Positions 1-9,881 of a stretch of DNA of 64,000 nucleotides are shown in pieces. The position numbers were made by a program, and so were the translations under genes. Positions within the stretch are counted from its first letter, which is position 1; each line of letters opens with the position of its first letter. The notes below the pieces were generated by a model. It saw only the letters and a program-made list of their open reading frames with translations. It did no database searches and was not told the DNA's origin. The stretch is from Oceanicola sp. 502str15 (GTDB lineage Bacteria; Pseudomonadota; Alphaproteobacteria; Rhodobacterales; Rhodobacteraceae). Where the stretch lies: positions 1,240,001 to 1,304,000 of the forward strand of contig NZ_WYDQ01000001.1 in the NCBI RefSeq assembly GCF_024105635.1. The letters are read 5' to 3'.

Positions 1-742
1 GCGGGATCGGCTGGCCAATGGCCACATCCACCGGCTCGTCGATGCGGGCGCGGAACTCCTTGATCAGCAGGGCGATCCGGAGGGTCGAATGGATATGGCT
101 GGCCATCTGGAACAACCGGCTGTTGGCCCCCTCGAAGAACACCGGCACCACGGTTGCATTCGACTTGGCGATCATCTTGGCGGTAAAGCGCCGCCAGCCC
201 GGATCGAGCGGGCGCGAGAGCAGGCGCGCCGAGGTGCTCACCGTGCCGCCCGGAAACACCCCGATCGCCCCGCCCTGCCCCAGATAGGCCAGCGACTCCT
301 TGCGGGTGGCGAGGTTGGTGGCCTGGGCCTCGCGGCTGCCATCAAAGTCGATCGGCAGGATGATCCGGTTCAGCTCTTCGGAGCGCTTGAAGACCTGATG
401 CGCCAGAATGCGGAAATCGCCTCGGGTCTGGCTGAGGATATGGCCCATCATCAGCCCGTCGAGGATGCCGTAGGGATGGTTGGCCACCAGCACCAGCGGC
501 CCGGTGGTTGGGATGTTGCCGAGGCTACCCCGCGTGATGCGCAGGCTCAGGCCATAGCGGCGGCGGATCACATCCCAGAAGTCCTCGCCCTGCGCCACGT
601 CGCTCTCGTAGCCATCGGCCCGCTTGATCAGGCCGATCCGCCCGGTGGCGTTTTCCAGCAGCTTCACGAAGGCACGGCCCGGCTTGGAGCGCACCGAGTT
701 GGCATAGGTGATGTCACGGGCGACCTGGTGGCGCTGGTCCAT
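1..742 (-). CDS. Lysophospholipid acyltransferase family protein (3' end outside window)
   Basis: Transfers an acyl chain to a lyso-lipid at the membrane, by family resemblance. The reading frame is open from 742 to the left edge (247 codons), so the C-terminus is missing. Visible motifs are NHPYGILDG (about residue 95), a variant of the acyltransferase HX4D motif with five residues between His and Asp, and FPGGT (about residue 166), matching the FPEGT block with Gly for Glu. I chose the ATG at 742 because AGAGG lies 9 nt upstream. An in-frame ATG at 763 would add MKKRTRP. It follows the iorAB-like gene on the same strand, 168 nt downstream of it. The exact lipid substrate cannot be told; ornithine-lipid or phospholipid synthesis are both possible. 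Confidence 0.8.
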   Translation of the reverse strand, partial: MDQRHQVARDITYANSVRSKPGRAFVKLLENATGRIGLIKRADGYESDVAQGEDFWDVIRRRYGLSLRITRGSLGNIPTTGPLVLVANHPYGILDGLMMGHILSQTRGDFRILAHQVFKRSEELNRIILPIDFDGSREAQATNLATRKESLAYLGQGGAIGVFPGGTVSTSARLLSRPLDPGWRRFTAKMIAKSNATVVPVFFEGANSRLFQMASHIHSTLRIALLIKEFRARIDEPVDVAIGQPIP

Positions 743-797
743 GGGGCGCGTCCTCTTCTTCATGGCGCTCAAATAGGGCGCGGGGGCCGATCTGGGA

Positions 798-824
798 AGG
801 CTTTATGACGGGTGCGTAAAGCCT
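798..824. promoter_or_regulatory. Perfect 8-bp hairpin upstream of acyltransferase
   Basis: AGGCTTTA and TAAAGCCT are perfect inverted arms separated by 11 nt. The hairpin lies 56 nt upstream of the acyltransferase start and has no T-run on either strand, so it is not a typical terminator. It could be an operator or an mRNA structure. Its function is not known. Confidence 0.3.
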
Positions 825-854
825 GTGTGACACCCTGTTGGAGAGGTTGCGCAG

Positions 855-904
855 CGGGGGGCCAGCCCCCCGCACCCCCCGGAGATATTTTCAGCAAGAA
901 AATG
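855..904 (-). repeat. Intergenic repeat, copy A (CATTTTCTTGCTG family)
   Basis: Read on the minus strand it starts CATTTTCTTGCTGAAAATAT and continues into CTCC, then a G-rich tract and a GC-rich hairpin (GGGGGGCTGGCCCCCC). It lies just after the iorAB-like stop codon in the direction of transcription. The same core recurs at 9828, 20773, 36914, 37034 and 39279. Confidence 0.75.
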
Positions 905-910
905 AACAGG

Positions 911-3900
911 TTATTCCGCAGCCTGGCGCATAGGCGCTTCGGGGTTGCGGAAGACTTGCAGGAGTTCCTCACGCCGTTTGGCCGCCTTTTCGGCGTTGGC
1001 GAGCTTTACCGGGCCGAATCCGCGAATGGTGAGCGGGAGTTCGGCCAGCGCCAGCGCCGGGGCGCGGTTGTGGTCGTTCAGGCCGGCGAGGATATCGGCC
1101 ATGTCGGACTCGTATTGCGCGATCAGGGCGCGTTCGAGCTTGCGTTCATGGGCGAAGCGGAAGGGGTCGAAGAGCGTGCCGCGCAGGGGCTTCATCGCCG
1201 CGAGCAGCTTGAAGCCCTGCCGCATCCACGGGCCGAAGGCGCGCTTTTTCGGGCGGCCACCGGGGCCCTTGGTGCCGAAGATCGGCGGGGCGAGGTGGTA
1301 GTTGAAGCGCATCTCGCCCTCGAAGACCTCGGCCGCCTTGGCCTCGGTGTCCAGCAGCAGGCGGGCGGTTTCGTATTCGTCCTTGTAGGCCATCAGCTTG
1401 TGGTAGCCCTGCGCGATGGCCAGCTTCATCTCGTCATCGGGCGCGCGCGCCACCAGCGCGCGGTAGCGGCGGGCGGTTTCGGCATTGCCCCAGGCTTCGA
1501 GGTGGGCGGCGCGATACTCGATCCGCTCGGCGAGGGTCTTCTCATTCGGCGTTTCGGGGGTGAGCAGCGCGGCGGCACCTTCCGGCTCGACCACGGCCCA
1601 TCGGCCGATCTCGAAGGCCCGGGTGTTGCCCGCCACAGCCTGCCCGTTCAGCTCGATGGCGCGCATCAGCGCCTCATAGCTCACCGGCACCAGCCCGGCC
1701 TGCCAAGCGGCGCCGAGGATCATCATGTTGGAATAGATGCTGTCACCCAGTAGGATGCGGGAAAGCGCCTGCGCATCAAACACTTGCAAGCCGTCCTTCA
1801 GGCGGGCCTGAAGCGCCAGGACCATCCGGTCATGGGGCAGCTTGAAGTTGATGTCGCGGGTGAAATGGCCGGTGATGATATCGGCCCCGTTCACCACCGC
1901 CCCGGTCTGCCCCTCGCGCATCAGCCCCAGCGTCTTGGAGCCTGCCGTGGTGACAAGATCGCCGCCGATGACCGCGTTGGCCTCGCCGGTGCCCACCCGG
2001 ATCGCGTTGATAAGCTGGGGCTTTTCGGCAATCCGCATATGGATGTGCACCGCGCCGCCCTTCTGCGCCAGCCCGGCCATCTCGATCATGCCCACGCCCT
2101 TGCCGTCGATATGCGCGGCCTGGGCGAGCACCGCACCCACGGTGACAACGCCGGTGCCGCCGACGCCCGTGATCACGATGTTATGGGTGCCCTCGATCGC
2201 GGGCAGTTCCGGCGCGGGCAGGTCGGGCAGATCCACCGCCTTTTCGGGCGCCTTCTTCACCTTGGCGCCTTCAATCGTCACGAAACTGGGGCAAAACCCG
2301 TTGAGGCAGGAGAAATCCTTGTTGCAGGCGCTCTGGTCGATCTCGCGCTTGCGGCCCAGCTCGGTCTCTTTCGGCAGGATCGCCACGCAGTTGCTCTGCA
2401 CCCCGCAATCGCCGCAGCCCTCGCAGACATCGCTGTTGATGAACACCCGCTTGTCGATGTCGGGGAAGGTGCCGCGCTTGCGCCTGCGCCGCTTTTCGGC
2501 GGCACAGGTCTGCACATAAATTATGGCCGACACGCCCTTGATCTTGCTGAATTTCTCCTGAACCTGCTCCAGCTCCTCGCGCGGGTGCTTGCTGACCTCG
2601 GCCGGAAATTCGTTCAGCGCCACCTCTTCCTTCTCGTCGAAGACCAGCGCCACCTCCTGCACCCCCATGGCCCGCACCTCGCGGGCGATCTGCTGGGGTG
2701 TCAGGCTGCCTTCATTGGGCTGTCCGCCGGTCATGGCGACCGCATCGTTGAACAGGATCTTGAAGGTGATGTTGGTGCCCGCCGCCAGCGCGGCCCGGAT
2801 CGCCAGCGTGCCGGAATGGTTGTAGGTGCCGTCGCCGAGGTTCTGAAACAGGTGCTCGCGCTTGGAAAACGGCGCCTCGCCCATCCAGTTCGCCCCTTCG
2901 GCGCCCATATGGGTGAAGCGATCGGTCGAGCGGTCCATCCAGCGGGCCATGAAGTGGCAGCCAATGCCCGCGCCCGCCTCGGAGCCTTCGGGCAGCTTGG
3001 TCGAGGAGTTGTGCGGGCATCCGGCGCAGAAATAGGGCAGCCGGGCCGCGATATCGGGGGCATTGTCGGCCAGCCGCGCGCTTTCGATCCGCGCCATCCC
3101 GGCCTTGATCCGGTCAGTGCCGCAATCTTCCTCGATCAGGATCTTGCCAAGTTCGAGCGCTATGTCATTGGGATCAAGCGCAAAATGGGTCGGGAAAAGC
3201 ACCTCGCCATTCTTCATGCCGCCATAGACCCGACGGCCCCGGCGATCGTCAAAGATCGCCTCCTTGACCTGCACCTCGATCAGCTTGCGCTTCTCTTCCA
3301 CCACCACGATCACATCGAGCCCCTCGGCCCAGTCGTGGAAGCCCTTCATATCCAGCGGCCAGACCTGCCCGACCTTGTAGGTGGTCACGCCAAGGCGCTC
3401 GGCCTCCTCGCCGTCGATGCCCAGCAGCTCCAGCGCATGGCAGAGGTCGAGCCAGTTCTTCCCGGCGGCGACAAAGCCAATCTTCGCGCCCGGCTTGCCA
3501 TGCATCCGGTGGTCGATTTTGTTTGCGTTCGCAAAGGCTTCCGCGGCGAACCTCTTGTGCGCGAGCAGCCGCTCTTCCTGGGCGATCCAATGGTCGCCGA
3601 GCCGAATGTTCAGCCCCCCCTCGGGCAGCTTGAAGTCCGGGGTGACAAAGTTCAGCCGGTCCGCCCGGCCATCGACCACGCTCGTCGCCTCCACGGTGTC
3701 CTTCATCACCTTCAGGCCCACCCAAACGCCCGCATAGCGCGACAGCGCCCAGCCGTAGAGCCCGTAATCGAGTATTTCCTGCACCCCCGCAGGGCTCAGC
3801 ACCGGCATATGCACATCCACCAGCGCCCAGTCGGACTGGTGGCAGACGGTCGAACTTTCACCGGTGTGATCGTCGCCCATGGCCATCAGCACGCCGCCAT

Positions 3901-4309
3901 GGGGCGAGGTGCCCGCCATGTTGGCATGGCGCATCACGTCGCCCGAGCGGTCCACCCCCGGCCCCTTGCCGTACCAGAGGCCGTAAACGCCGTCATAGCG
4001 CCCCTCCCCGCGCAGCTCCGCGTTTTGCGACCCCCAGAGCGCGGTGGCCGCGAGGTCTTCGTTCAGCCCCGGCTCGAAGCGCACATCGCTCGCTGCCAGC
4101 ACCTTGGCCGCGCGGGTCATCCATTGGTCGACACCGCCCAGGGGCGAGCCGCGGTATCCGGTGCAATAGCCCGCCGTGTTCAGCCCGGCGGCCCTGTCAC
4201 GCGCCTTCTGCATCAGCATCAGCCGCACCAGCGCCTGTGTGCCGTTCAGCAGAACCGGTGATTTTTCCAGATCGAAACGGTCGGTGAGACTTACATCTTG
4301 CCTAGTCAT
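911..4309 (-). CDS. Indolepyruvate ferredoxin oxidoreductase, fused alpha-gamma subunits (IorAB type)
   Basis: Oxidative decarboxylation of aryl-pyruvates (from aromatic amino acids) to aryl-acetyl-CoA, using thiamine diphosphate and iron-sulfur clusters, in the cytoplasm. The protein is 1132 aa, the usual size of the fused form. The N-terminal half is the TPP-binding 2-oxoacid oxidoreductase part. A ferredoxin-like Cys cluster follows (CEGCGDCGVQSNC and CNKDFSCLNGFC, about residues 640-690). The C-terminal part is the gamma domain (about 720 onward, starting ITGVGGTGVVTVG). I chose the ATG at 4309 because GGGAGGAAG precedes it; an ATG at 4336 would add 9 residues. It is divergent from a LysR gene, with a LysR box at 4348-4366 that probably controls it. 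Confidence 0.9.
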   Translation of the reverse strand: MTRQDVSLTDRFDLEKSPVLLNGTQALVRLMLMQKARDRAAGLNTAGYCTGYRGSPLGGVDQWMTRAAKVLAASDVRFEPGLNEDLAATALWGSQNAELRGEGRYDGVYGLWYGKGPGVDRSGDVMRHANMAGTSPHGGVLMAMGDDHTGESSTVCHQSDWALVDVHMPVLSPAGVQEILDYGLYGWALSRYAGVWVGLKVMKDTVEATSVVDGRADRLNFVTPDFKLPEGGLNIRLGDHWIAQEERLLAHKRFAAEAFANANKIDHRMHGKPGAKIGFVAAGKNWLDLCHALELLGIDGEEAERLGVTTYKVGQVWPLDMKGFHDWAEGLDVIVVVEEKRKLIEVQVKEAIFDDRRGRRVYGGMKNGEVLFPTHFALDPNDIALELGKILIEEDCGTDRIKAGMARIESARLADNAPDIAARLPYFCAGCPHNSSTKLPEGSEAGAGIGCHFMARWMDRSTDRFTHMGAEGANWMGEAPFSKREHLFQNLGDGTYNHSGTLAIRAALAAGTNITFKILFNDAVAMTGGQPNEGSLTPQQIAREVRAMGVQEVALVFDEKEEVALNEFPAEVSKHPREELEQVQEKFSKIKGVSAIIYVQTCAAEKRRRRKRGTFPDIDKRVFINSDVCEGCGDCGVQSNCVAILPKETELGRKREIDQSACNKDFSCLNGFCPSFVTIEGAKVKKAPEKAVDLPDLPAPELPAIEGTHNIVITGVGGTGVVTVGAVLAQAAHIDGKGVGMIEMAGLAQKGGAVHIHMRIAEKPQLINAIRVGTGEANAVIGGDLVTTAGSKTLGLMREGQTGAVVNGADIITGHFTRDINFKLPHDRMVLALQARLKDGLQVFDAQALSRILLGDSIYSNMMILGAAWQAGLVPVSYEALMRAIELNGQAVAGNTRAFEIGRWAVVEPEGAAALLTPETPNEKTLAERIEYRAAHLEAWGNAETARRYRALVARAPDDEMKLAIAQGYHKLMAYKDEYETARLLLDTEAKAAEVFEGEMRFNYHLAPPIFGTKGPGGRPKKRAFGPWMRQGFKLLAAMKPLRGTLFDPFRFAHERKLERALIAQYESDMADILAGLNDHNRAPALALAELPLTIRGFGPVKLANAEKAAKRREELLQVFRNPEAPMRQAAE

Positions 4310-4347
4310 TACGCGCTTCCTCCCAGTAGCGGGCATAATGTGATATT

Positions 4348-4366
4348 AGGTCATAATCTATGACCT
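4348..4366. promoter_or_regulatory. LysR-type operator between iorAB-like gene and lysR
   Basis: AGGTCAT-N5-ATGACCT is a perfect 7-bp inverted repeat. It contains TCATAATCTATGA, which fits the T-N11-A rule for LysR boxes. It sits 39 bp upstream of the oxidoreductase start and 100 bp upstream of the LysR start, where a divergent regulator normally binds. Confidence 0.65.
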
Positions 4367-4466
4367 ACAAACACAATTCTGTGGGAGTTAATCATTTGCG
4401 CGTAAGCTGATGACGTGCATAAGGATGCTGCGCTGCAACCGCTTTGAAAGTCGTGAACCGTTATCC

Positions 4467-5372
4467 ATGGATTGGGACAAGCTCAGAATATTTCACGCCG
4501 TGGCCGATGCCGGCTCCCTCACCCATGCGGGTGAGACGCTCGGGCTGTCGCAATCTGCCGTGTCCCGGCAGATCCGGGCGCTGGAAGAGAGCCTGAACAC
4601 CACCCTGTTCCACCGTCACGCCCGCGGACTGATTCTCACCGAGCAGGGCGAGCTGCTGTTCGACGCCACCCAGGTGATGAACCGCCGCCTCGATACCGCC
4701 GCCGCCCGCATTCGCGACAGCGAAGAAGAGGTGTTTGGCGAGCTGCGCGTCACCGCCACCACCGGCTTCGGCTCGCTCTGGCTCACCCCGCGCCTGCCCG
4801 CGCTCTACGAGCGCTACCCCGATCTCACGATCGACCTCAACCTCGAGGAGCGGGTGCTCGACCTGCCGATGCGCGAGGCCGATGTCGCAATCCGCATGAA
4901 GGAGCCGTCGCAGGCCGACCTGATCCGCCGCCGCCTGATGGGCGTGCGGATGCGCCTCTACGCCTCCCAACGCTACGTCGATCGCTACGGCGCCCCCGAC
5001 GACCTCGATCAGCTTTCCGAGCATCGCCTCATCAGCCAGGCCTCCCACTCCACCCAGGTGCGGGCCGGGGCCGAGATGATCCAGTCGCTGCTCACCCACG
5101 ACATCACCAAGCGACTCACCGTCAACAACTATTTCGGCGTCTTGCAAGCGGTGATTAACGACCTCGGCATCGGGGTGCTCCCCGACTACGTGGCGCTCGA
5201 CACGCCGGGGCTGGTTCGGGTGCTTCCCGAAGAGGAAAGCTCCGAGGTTCCGGTGTTCCTCGCCTACCCCGAAGAACTGCGCCAATCCAAGAGGATAGCC
5301 GCCTTCAGAGACTTCGTGACGGGCGAGATCCAGGCGCAGCGCAAGGCCGTTCGGGAGGCCGCGGCCGAATAG
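4467..5372 (+). CDS. LysR family transcriptional regulator
   Basis: A 301-aa DNA-binding regulator of normal LysR length. The N-terminal winged helix-turn-helix spans about residues 1-60 (SLTHAGETLGLSQSAVSRQI is the recognition region). The C-terminal substrate-binding domain runs from about 90 to 290. I chose the ATG at 4467 (MDWDKLRIF), the usual family start; an ORF extension to 4410 adds 19 residues not expected in the family. It is transcribed divergently from the IorAB-like gene, so the likely target is that gene and itself. The inducer is unknown; an aromatic amino-acid breakdown product is a reasonable guess. Confidence 0.9.
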   Translation: MDWDKLRIFHAVADAGSLTHAGETLGLSQSAVSRQIRALEESLNTTLFHRHARGLILTEQGELLFDATQVMNRRLDTAAARIRDSEEEVFGELRVTATTGFGSLWLTPRLPALYERYPDLTIDLNLEERVLDLPMREADVAIRMKEPSQADLIRRRLMGVRMRLYASQRYVDRYGAPDDLDQLSEHRLISQASHSTQVRAGAEMIQSLLTHDITKRLTVNNYFGVLQAVINDLGIGVLPDYVALDTPGLVRVLPEEESSEVPVFLAYPEELRQSKRIAAFRDFVTGEIQAQRKAVREAAAE

Positions 5373-5439
5373 CTTTGCCCTGTGTGCCATGCGCCACAGT
5401 CATAGCTGCCATTCACTAAACTGTCATTTTAAAGCTTGA

Positions 5440-5523
5440 ATGAACGCGCCCGCTGCCCATATGAAAAGTTATCAGGCGCACCGGCTTCGGCCAGCGCGTC
5501 TTTTACCTCCCTGTTGGACTTAG
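5440..5523 (+). CDS. Candidate 27-aa leader peptide
   Basis: ATG at 5440, stop TAG at 5521-5523. The peptide is Arg/Pro-rich and ends RLLPPCWT. The stop codon abuts the 5' arm of a strong terminator hairpin, so a ribosome finishing or stalling here would cover that arm. This is the geometry of a transcription attenuator. The ribosome-binding site is weak (only AAAG nearby), and an internal ATG at 5461 would give 20 residues. I do not recognise the peptide. A plain small RNA with no translation is the main alternative. Confidence 0.35.
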   Translation: MNAPAAHMKSYQAHRLRPARLLPPCWT

Positions 5524-5550
5524 GCCGAGCTTGTCTCGGCCTCTTTTTTT
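5522..5550 (+). terminator. Rho-independent terminator after candidate leader ORF
   Basis: The stem AGGCCGAG / CTCGGCCT with loop CTTGT is followed by C and seven T residues. No gene large enough to need it ends nearby: the LysR stop is 150 nt upstream. It may therefore terminate a short leader RNA or sRNA starting near 5400-5440. Confidence 0.85.
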
Positions 5551-5873
5551 GTCCAACGGTCTGGCGATCATCCAGCGATGTCGGGGGCCCGGGCGGGCCG
5601 AATTCCGCGGAGCCTGCACCGATTTCCAAACCGGTTCAAGCCCTTGCAGAGCAGTCCGGGCGCGCCTTCAGCCTGCGGAAGATTTCCCCTGCGGCAGCGC
5701 TCAATCCGGGGTTGCAAATCACCCACCGCGCCGCCGTCAAACCCGTGCTTTGCGCCCATTTCCTCCGGCCCTCAACGCCCGACCGTCCACGGAATGGATA
5801 CAATTCGTGCCAAATTTTACCACACTCTAGCGCTCTGGTTGAGTGGCGCATGTCGCGCATGAGGAGAAGTAGA
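5551..5873. other. Intergenic stretch before secreted Gly-rich gene
   Basis: About 320 nt with no convincing gene. Open frames here are short and in GC-biased wrong frames. It should hold the promoter or 5' leader of the gene at 5874. I see no clear sigma-70 hexamer pair, only an AT-richer patch near 5800-5825. Confidence 0.4.
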
Positions 5874-6590
5874 ATGAACACTCGCAGGCAGACCAACATC
5901 CGCCGCGGTCAAGCACTTCTGGCTGCATCCTTCGCAATCTTCGCGGCCCACACCGCGCACGGCCTCGGGACCGGCGGCATCTCCGCCAGCGTCTCCGTCG
6001 GCGGTGGGGGCATCTCGGCAGATGTCTCGGTGGGCGGCTCCGGGTCCGGCTCCGGTTCAAGCTCGGGCTCGAGTTCGGGCCAGGGCGGCGGCGCCCTCGC
6101 GGACGTCGATGTCAACCTCGGCGGCTCCGGCTCCGGCGGTTCCGGCAGCTCTGGCGGCGCCCTTGCCGATGTCGACGTCAATATCGGCAGCTCGGGCAGT
6201 TCCTCCGGCTCCGGCGGCACCCTCGCCGATGTCGACATCAACCTCGGCTCCGGCCATCCCGGCGCACAGCCCGATGTCATCGTGCAGACCACCCGCGCCA
6301 AGGCCCGCAGCCTCTCCCCCGCCGAGGCCGAGCGCCTCGGCAAGCTGCCCAAGAAGTTCCGCACCGCCGTGGGCATGCCCGTGTTCAGCCGCGATGGTGT
6401 CTATCTCGGGCAGGTCCAATGGGTCGGCGGCGCGCGCTCCGACATCCGCATCAAGGTGCCGCTGGTCGAAAGCGCCCGCCTCGGCGTCCGCACCATCGAG
6501 ATCTCGGTGCGCCACCGCGACCTGCGCCAGGGCGTCATCCGCCTCGGCGTGGTGCATGCCAAACTGAGCCAGATGCTCGGCGGCCGCTGA
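5874..6590 (+). CDS. Secreted Gly/Ser-rich protein with PRC-barrel-like C-terminus
   Basis: 238 aa. A signal peptide covers about residues 1-30 (cleavage likely after AHTAHG). Residues about 31-125 are Gly/Ser-rich with repeated beta-type cores (ISADVSVGG, LADVDVNLGG, LADVDVNIGS). Residues about 140-238 form a compact domain with GMPVFSRDGVYLGQVQWV, which looks like a PRC-barrel strand pattern. The start at 5874 follows GGAGAAG; upstream in-frame starts lack a signal peptide. It is convergent with a paralog of the same architecture at 6681-7394. The role is unknown; cell-surface or matrix function is an inference from export and composition. Confidence 0.75.
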   Translation: MNTRRQTNIRRGQALLAASFAIFAAHTAHGLGTGGISASVSVGGGGISADVSVGGSGSGSGSSSGSSSGQGGGALADVDVNLGGSGSGGSGSSGGALADVDVNIGSSGSSSGSGGTLADVDINLGSGHPGAQPDVIVQTTRAKARSLSPAEAERLGKLPKKFRTAVGMPVFSRDGVYLGQVQWVGGARSDIRIKVPLVESARLGVRTIEISVRHRDLRQGVIRLGVVHAKLSQMLGGR

Positions 6591-6611
6591 CACCCCGCGC
6601 CAACAAAAACC

Positions 6612-6648
6612 AAGGGTCCCGAAGCAAACCTGCCTCGGGGCCCTTTCC
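6612..6648. terminator. Terminator between convergent Gly-rich genes
   Basis: Stem AGGGTCCCGA / TCGGGGCCCT (one G-T pair) with a 12-nt loop. It is followed by TTTCC on the plus strand and by an A-rich stretch upstream that gives T's on the minus strand. It sits between two convergent stops, so it may serve both. Confidence 0.65.
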
Positions 6649-6680
6649 TGTGCAGCCCTCGGGCCGCCTGACGTCAATGC

Positions 6681-7394
6681 TCAGAGATGGCGCAGCGAGC
6701 GGACAAAGCGGCGCTCGGTCTGGCGCAGCAGCACCCGGCGATCATCCAGCGCGCGCGGGTCGGTCGTCAGCTTGAGGGTGCGGCCCTCATGCTCGCCGAG
6801 CGCCGCCGAAAGCCGGACAATCACCTCGACCCCATCGCCGGAGTAGGCCACCGAAAGCACCCGGCCCAGCACCGTCCCATCGGACGAAATCAGCGCCGTG
6901 CCCTCGTAGGAGGCCAGCTTCTGCGCCAGCAGCAGCCGCTTGCGCTCGGCCGTATCCTGCGGCGCGGTCTGCGTCTTGGTGCTGACGCTCACGCCATCGG
7001 GGGTATCTGTGGGCGTGCCGGAGCCACCACCGGAGCCGCCGCCACCGCCAATGGCGATGTCCACGTCAACACCGGCGCCACCGCCCGAGCCGGACCCCGA
7101 GCCAGAGCCCGACCCCGAGCCACCGCCCAGCGACACATCCACATCGGCATCAATGCCGCCCGAACCGGAGCCCGAGCCCGAACCCGAGCCGCCTCCGCCA
7201 ATACTTACGCCGACATCGGCGCCAATACCGCCAACCCCGACAGATACGCCCGCGCTGATGCCGCCCCCGCCGCCGCCACCACCGTGGGACTTTCCGAGGC
7301 CGAGCGCCGAGACCGCGCTGGGTGTTACGAGGCAGAGAGCAGCGGCGACCATCGCCGTTGCGGCCTTGAGTCTATTATTTCGTGCATAATCCAT
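6681..7394 (-). CDS. Secreted Gly/Ser-rich protein, paralog of the 5874 gene
   Basis: 237 aa. A signal peptide spans about residues 1-30 (cleavage near SAVSA). Next come Gly tracts and the repeated beta cores ISAGVSVG, IGADVGVSIGG, IDADVDVSLGG and VDVDIAIGG, to about residue 130. A C-terminal domain from about 145 contains GTALISSDGTVLGRVLSV, matching in pattern the paralog's DGVYLGQV block. I chose the ATG at 7394 (AAAGG upstream) because earlier starts lack a signal sequence. Two paralogs face each other with under 100 nt between stops. Function unknown. Confidence 0.75.
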   Translation of the reverse strand: MDYARNNRLKAATAMVAAALCLVTPSAVSALGLGKSHGGGGGGGGISAGVSVGVGGIGADVGVSIGGGGSGSGSGSGSGGIDADVDVSLGGGSGSGSGSGSGSGGGAGVDVDIAIGGGGGSGGGSGTPTDTPDGVSVSTKTQTAPQDTAERKRLLLAQKLASYEGTALISSDGTVLGRVLSVAYSGDGVEVIVRLSAALGEHEGRTLKLTTDPRALDDRRVLLRQTERRFVRSLRHL

Positions 7395-7616
7395 TGTTCT
7401 ACCTTTCGTCAGGCTGGCCCCCTCCAACTCAACCCTGACCCTACAATTTGTCGGGGATGCGTCACCGTTAAGCATATTTCCGAAACACTGCGCGCGCCCT
7501 GCCCCCACTGTTCACGAACCGCCGACAATGACGGCAGAATATGTCGGATCCGTGCCGAGTGCCCCAATCTCGTCAATCGACCGCCCGCCCCGAGTCGCTT
7601 TGCGTCTTTCCCTTGC

Positions 7617-7640
7617 CCGGCCCTTTTCCTAAAAGGCCGG
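7617..7640. promoter_or_regulatory. Hairpin upstream of purL
   Basis: CCGGCCCTTTTCCTAAAAGGCCGG is a near-perfect stem-loop ending 20 nt before the purL ATG. There is no T-run after it, so it is not a normal terminator. It could affect purL mRNA stability or translation. No purine riboswitch pattern was recognised. Confidence 0.35.
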
Positions 7641-7660
7641 TGAGCAGCAGGGGAGCCTCC

Positions 7661-9820
<2,160 letters not shown>

Positions 9821-9827
9821 CCGGCCC

Positions 9828-9873
9828 CATTTTCTTGCTGCAAATATTCCCGGGGGTGCGGGGGCAGCGCCCC
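9828..9873 (+). repeat. Intergenic repeat, copy B
   Basis: Starts CATTTTCTTGCTGCAAATAT, followed by TCCCGGGGGTGCGGGGGC and AGCGCCCC. It lies between the purL stop and the next ATG, in the same direction as both genes. Confidence 0.75.
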
Positions 9874-9881
9874 TCCGTCGC

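Noticed and set aside
1784..4261. 825-aa plus-strand frame opposite the IorAB-like gene
   Set aside because: It is antisense to a gene with clear family motifs. The His/Gly/Arg-rich translation is typical of a GC-rich shadow frame.
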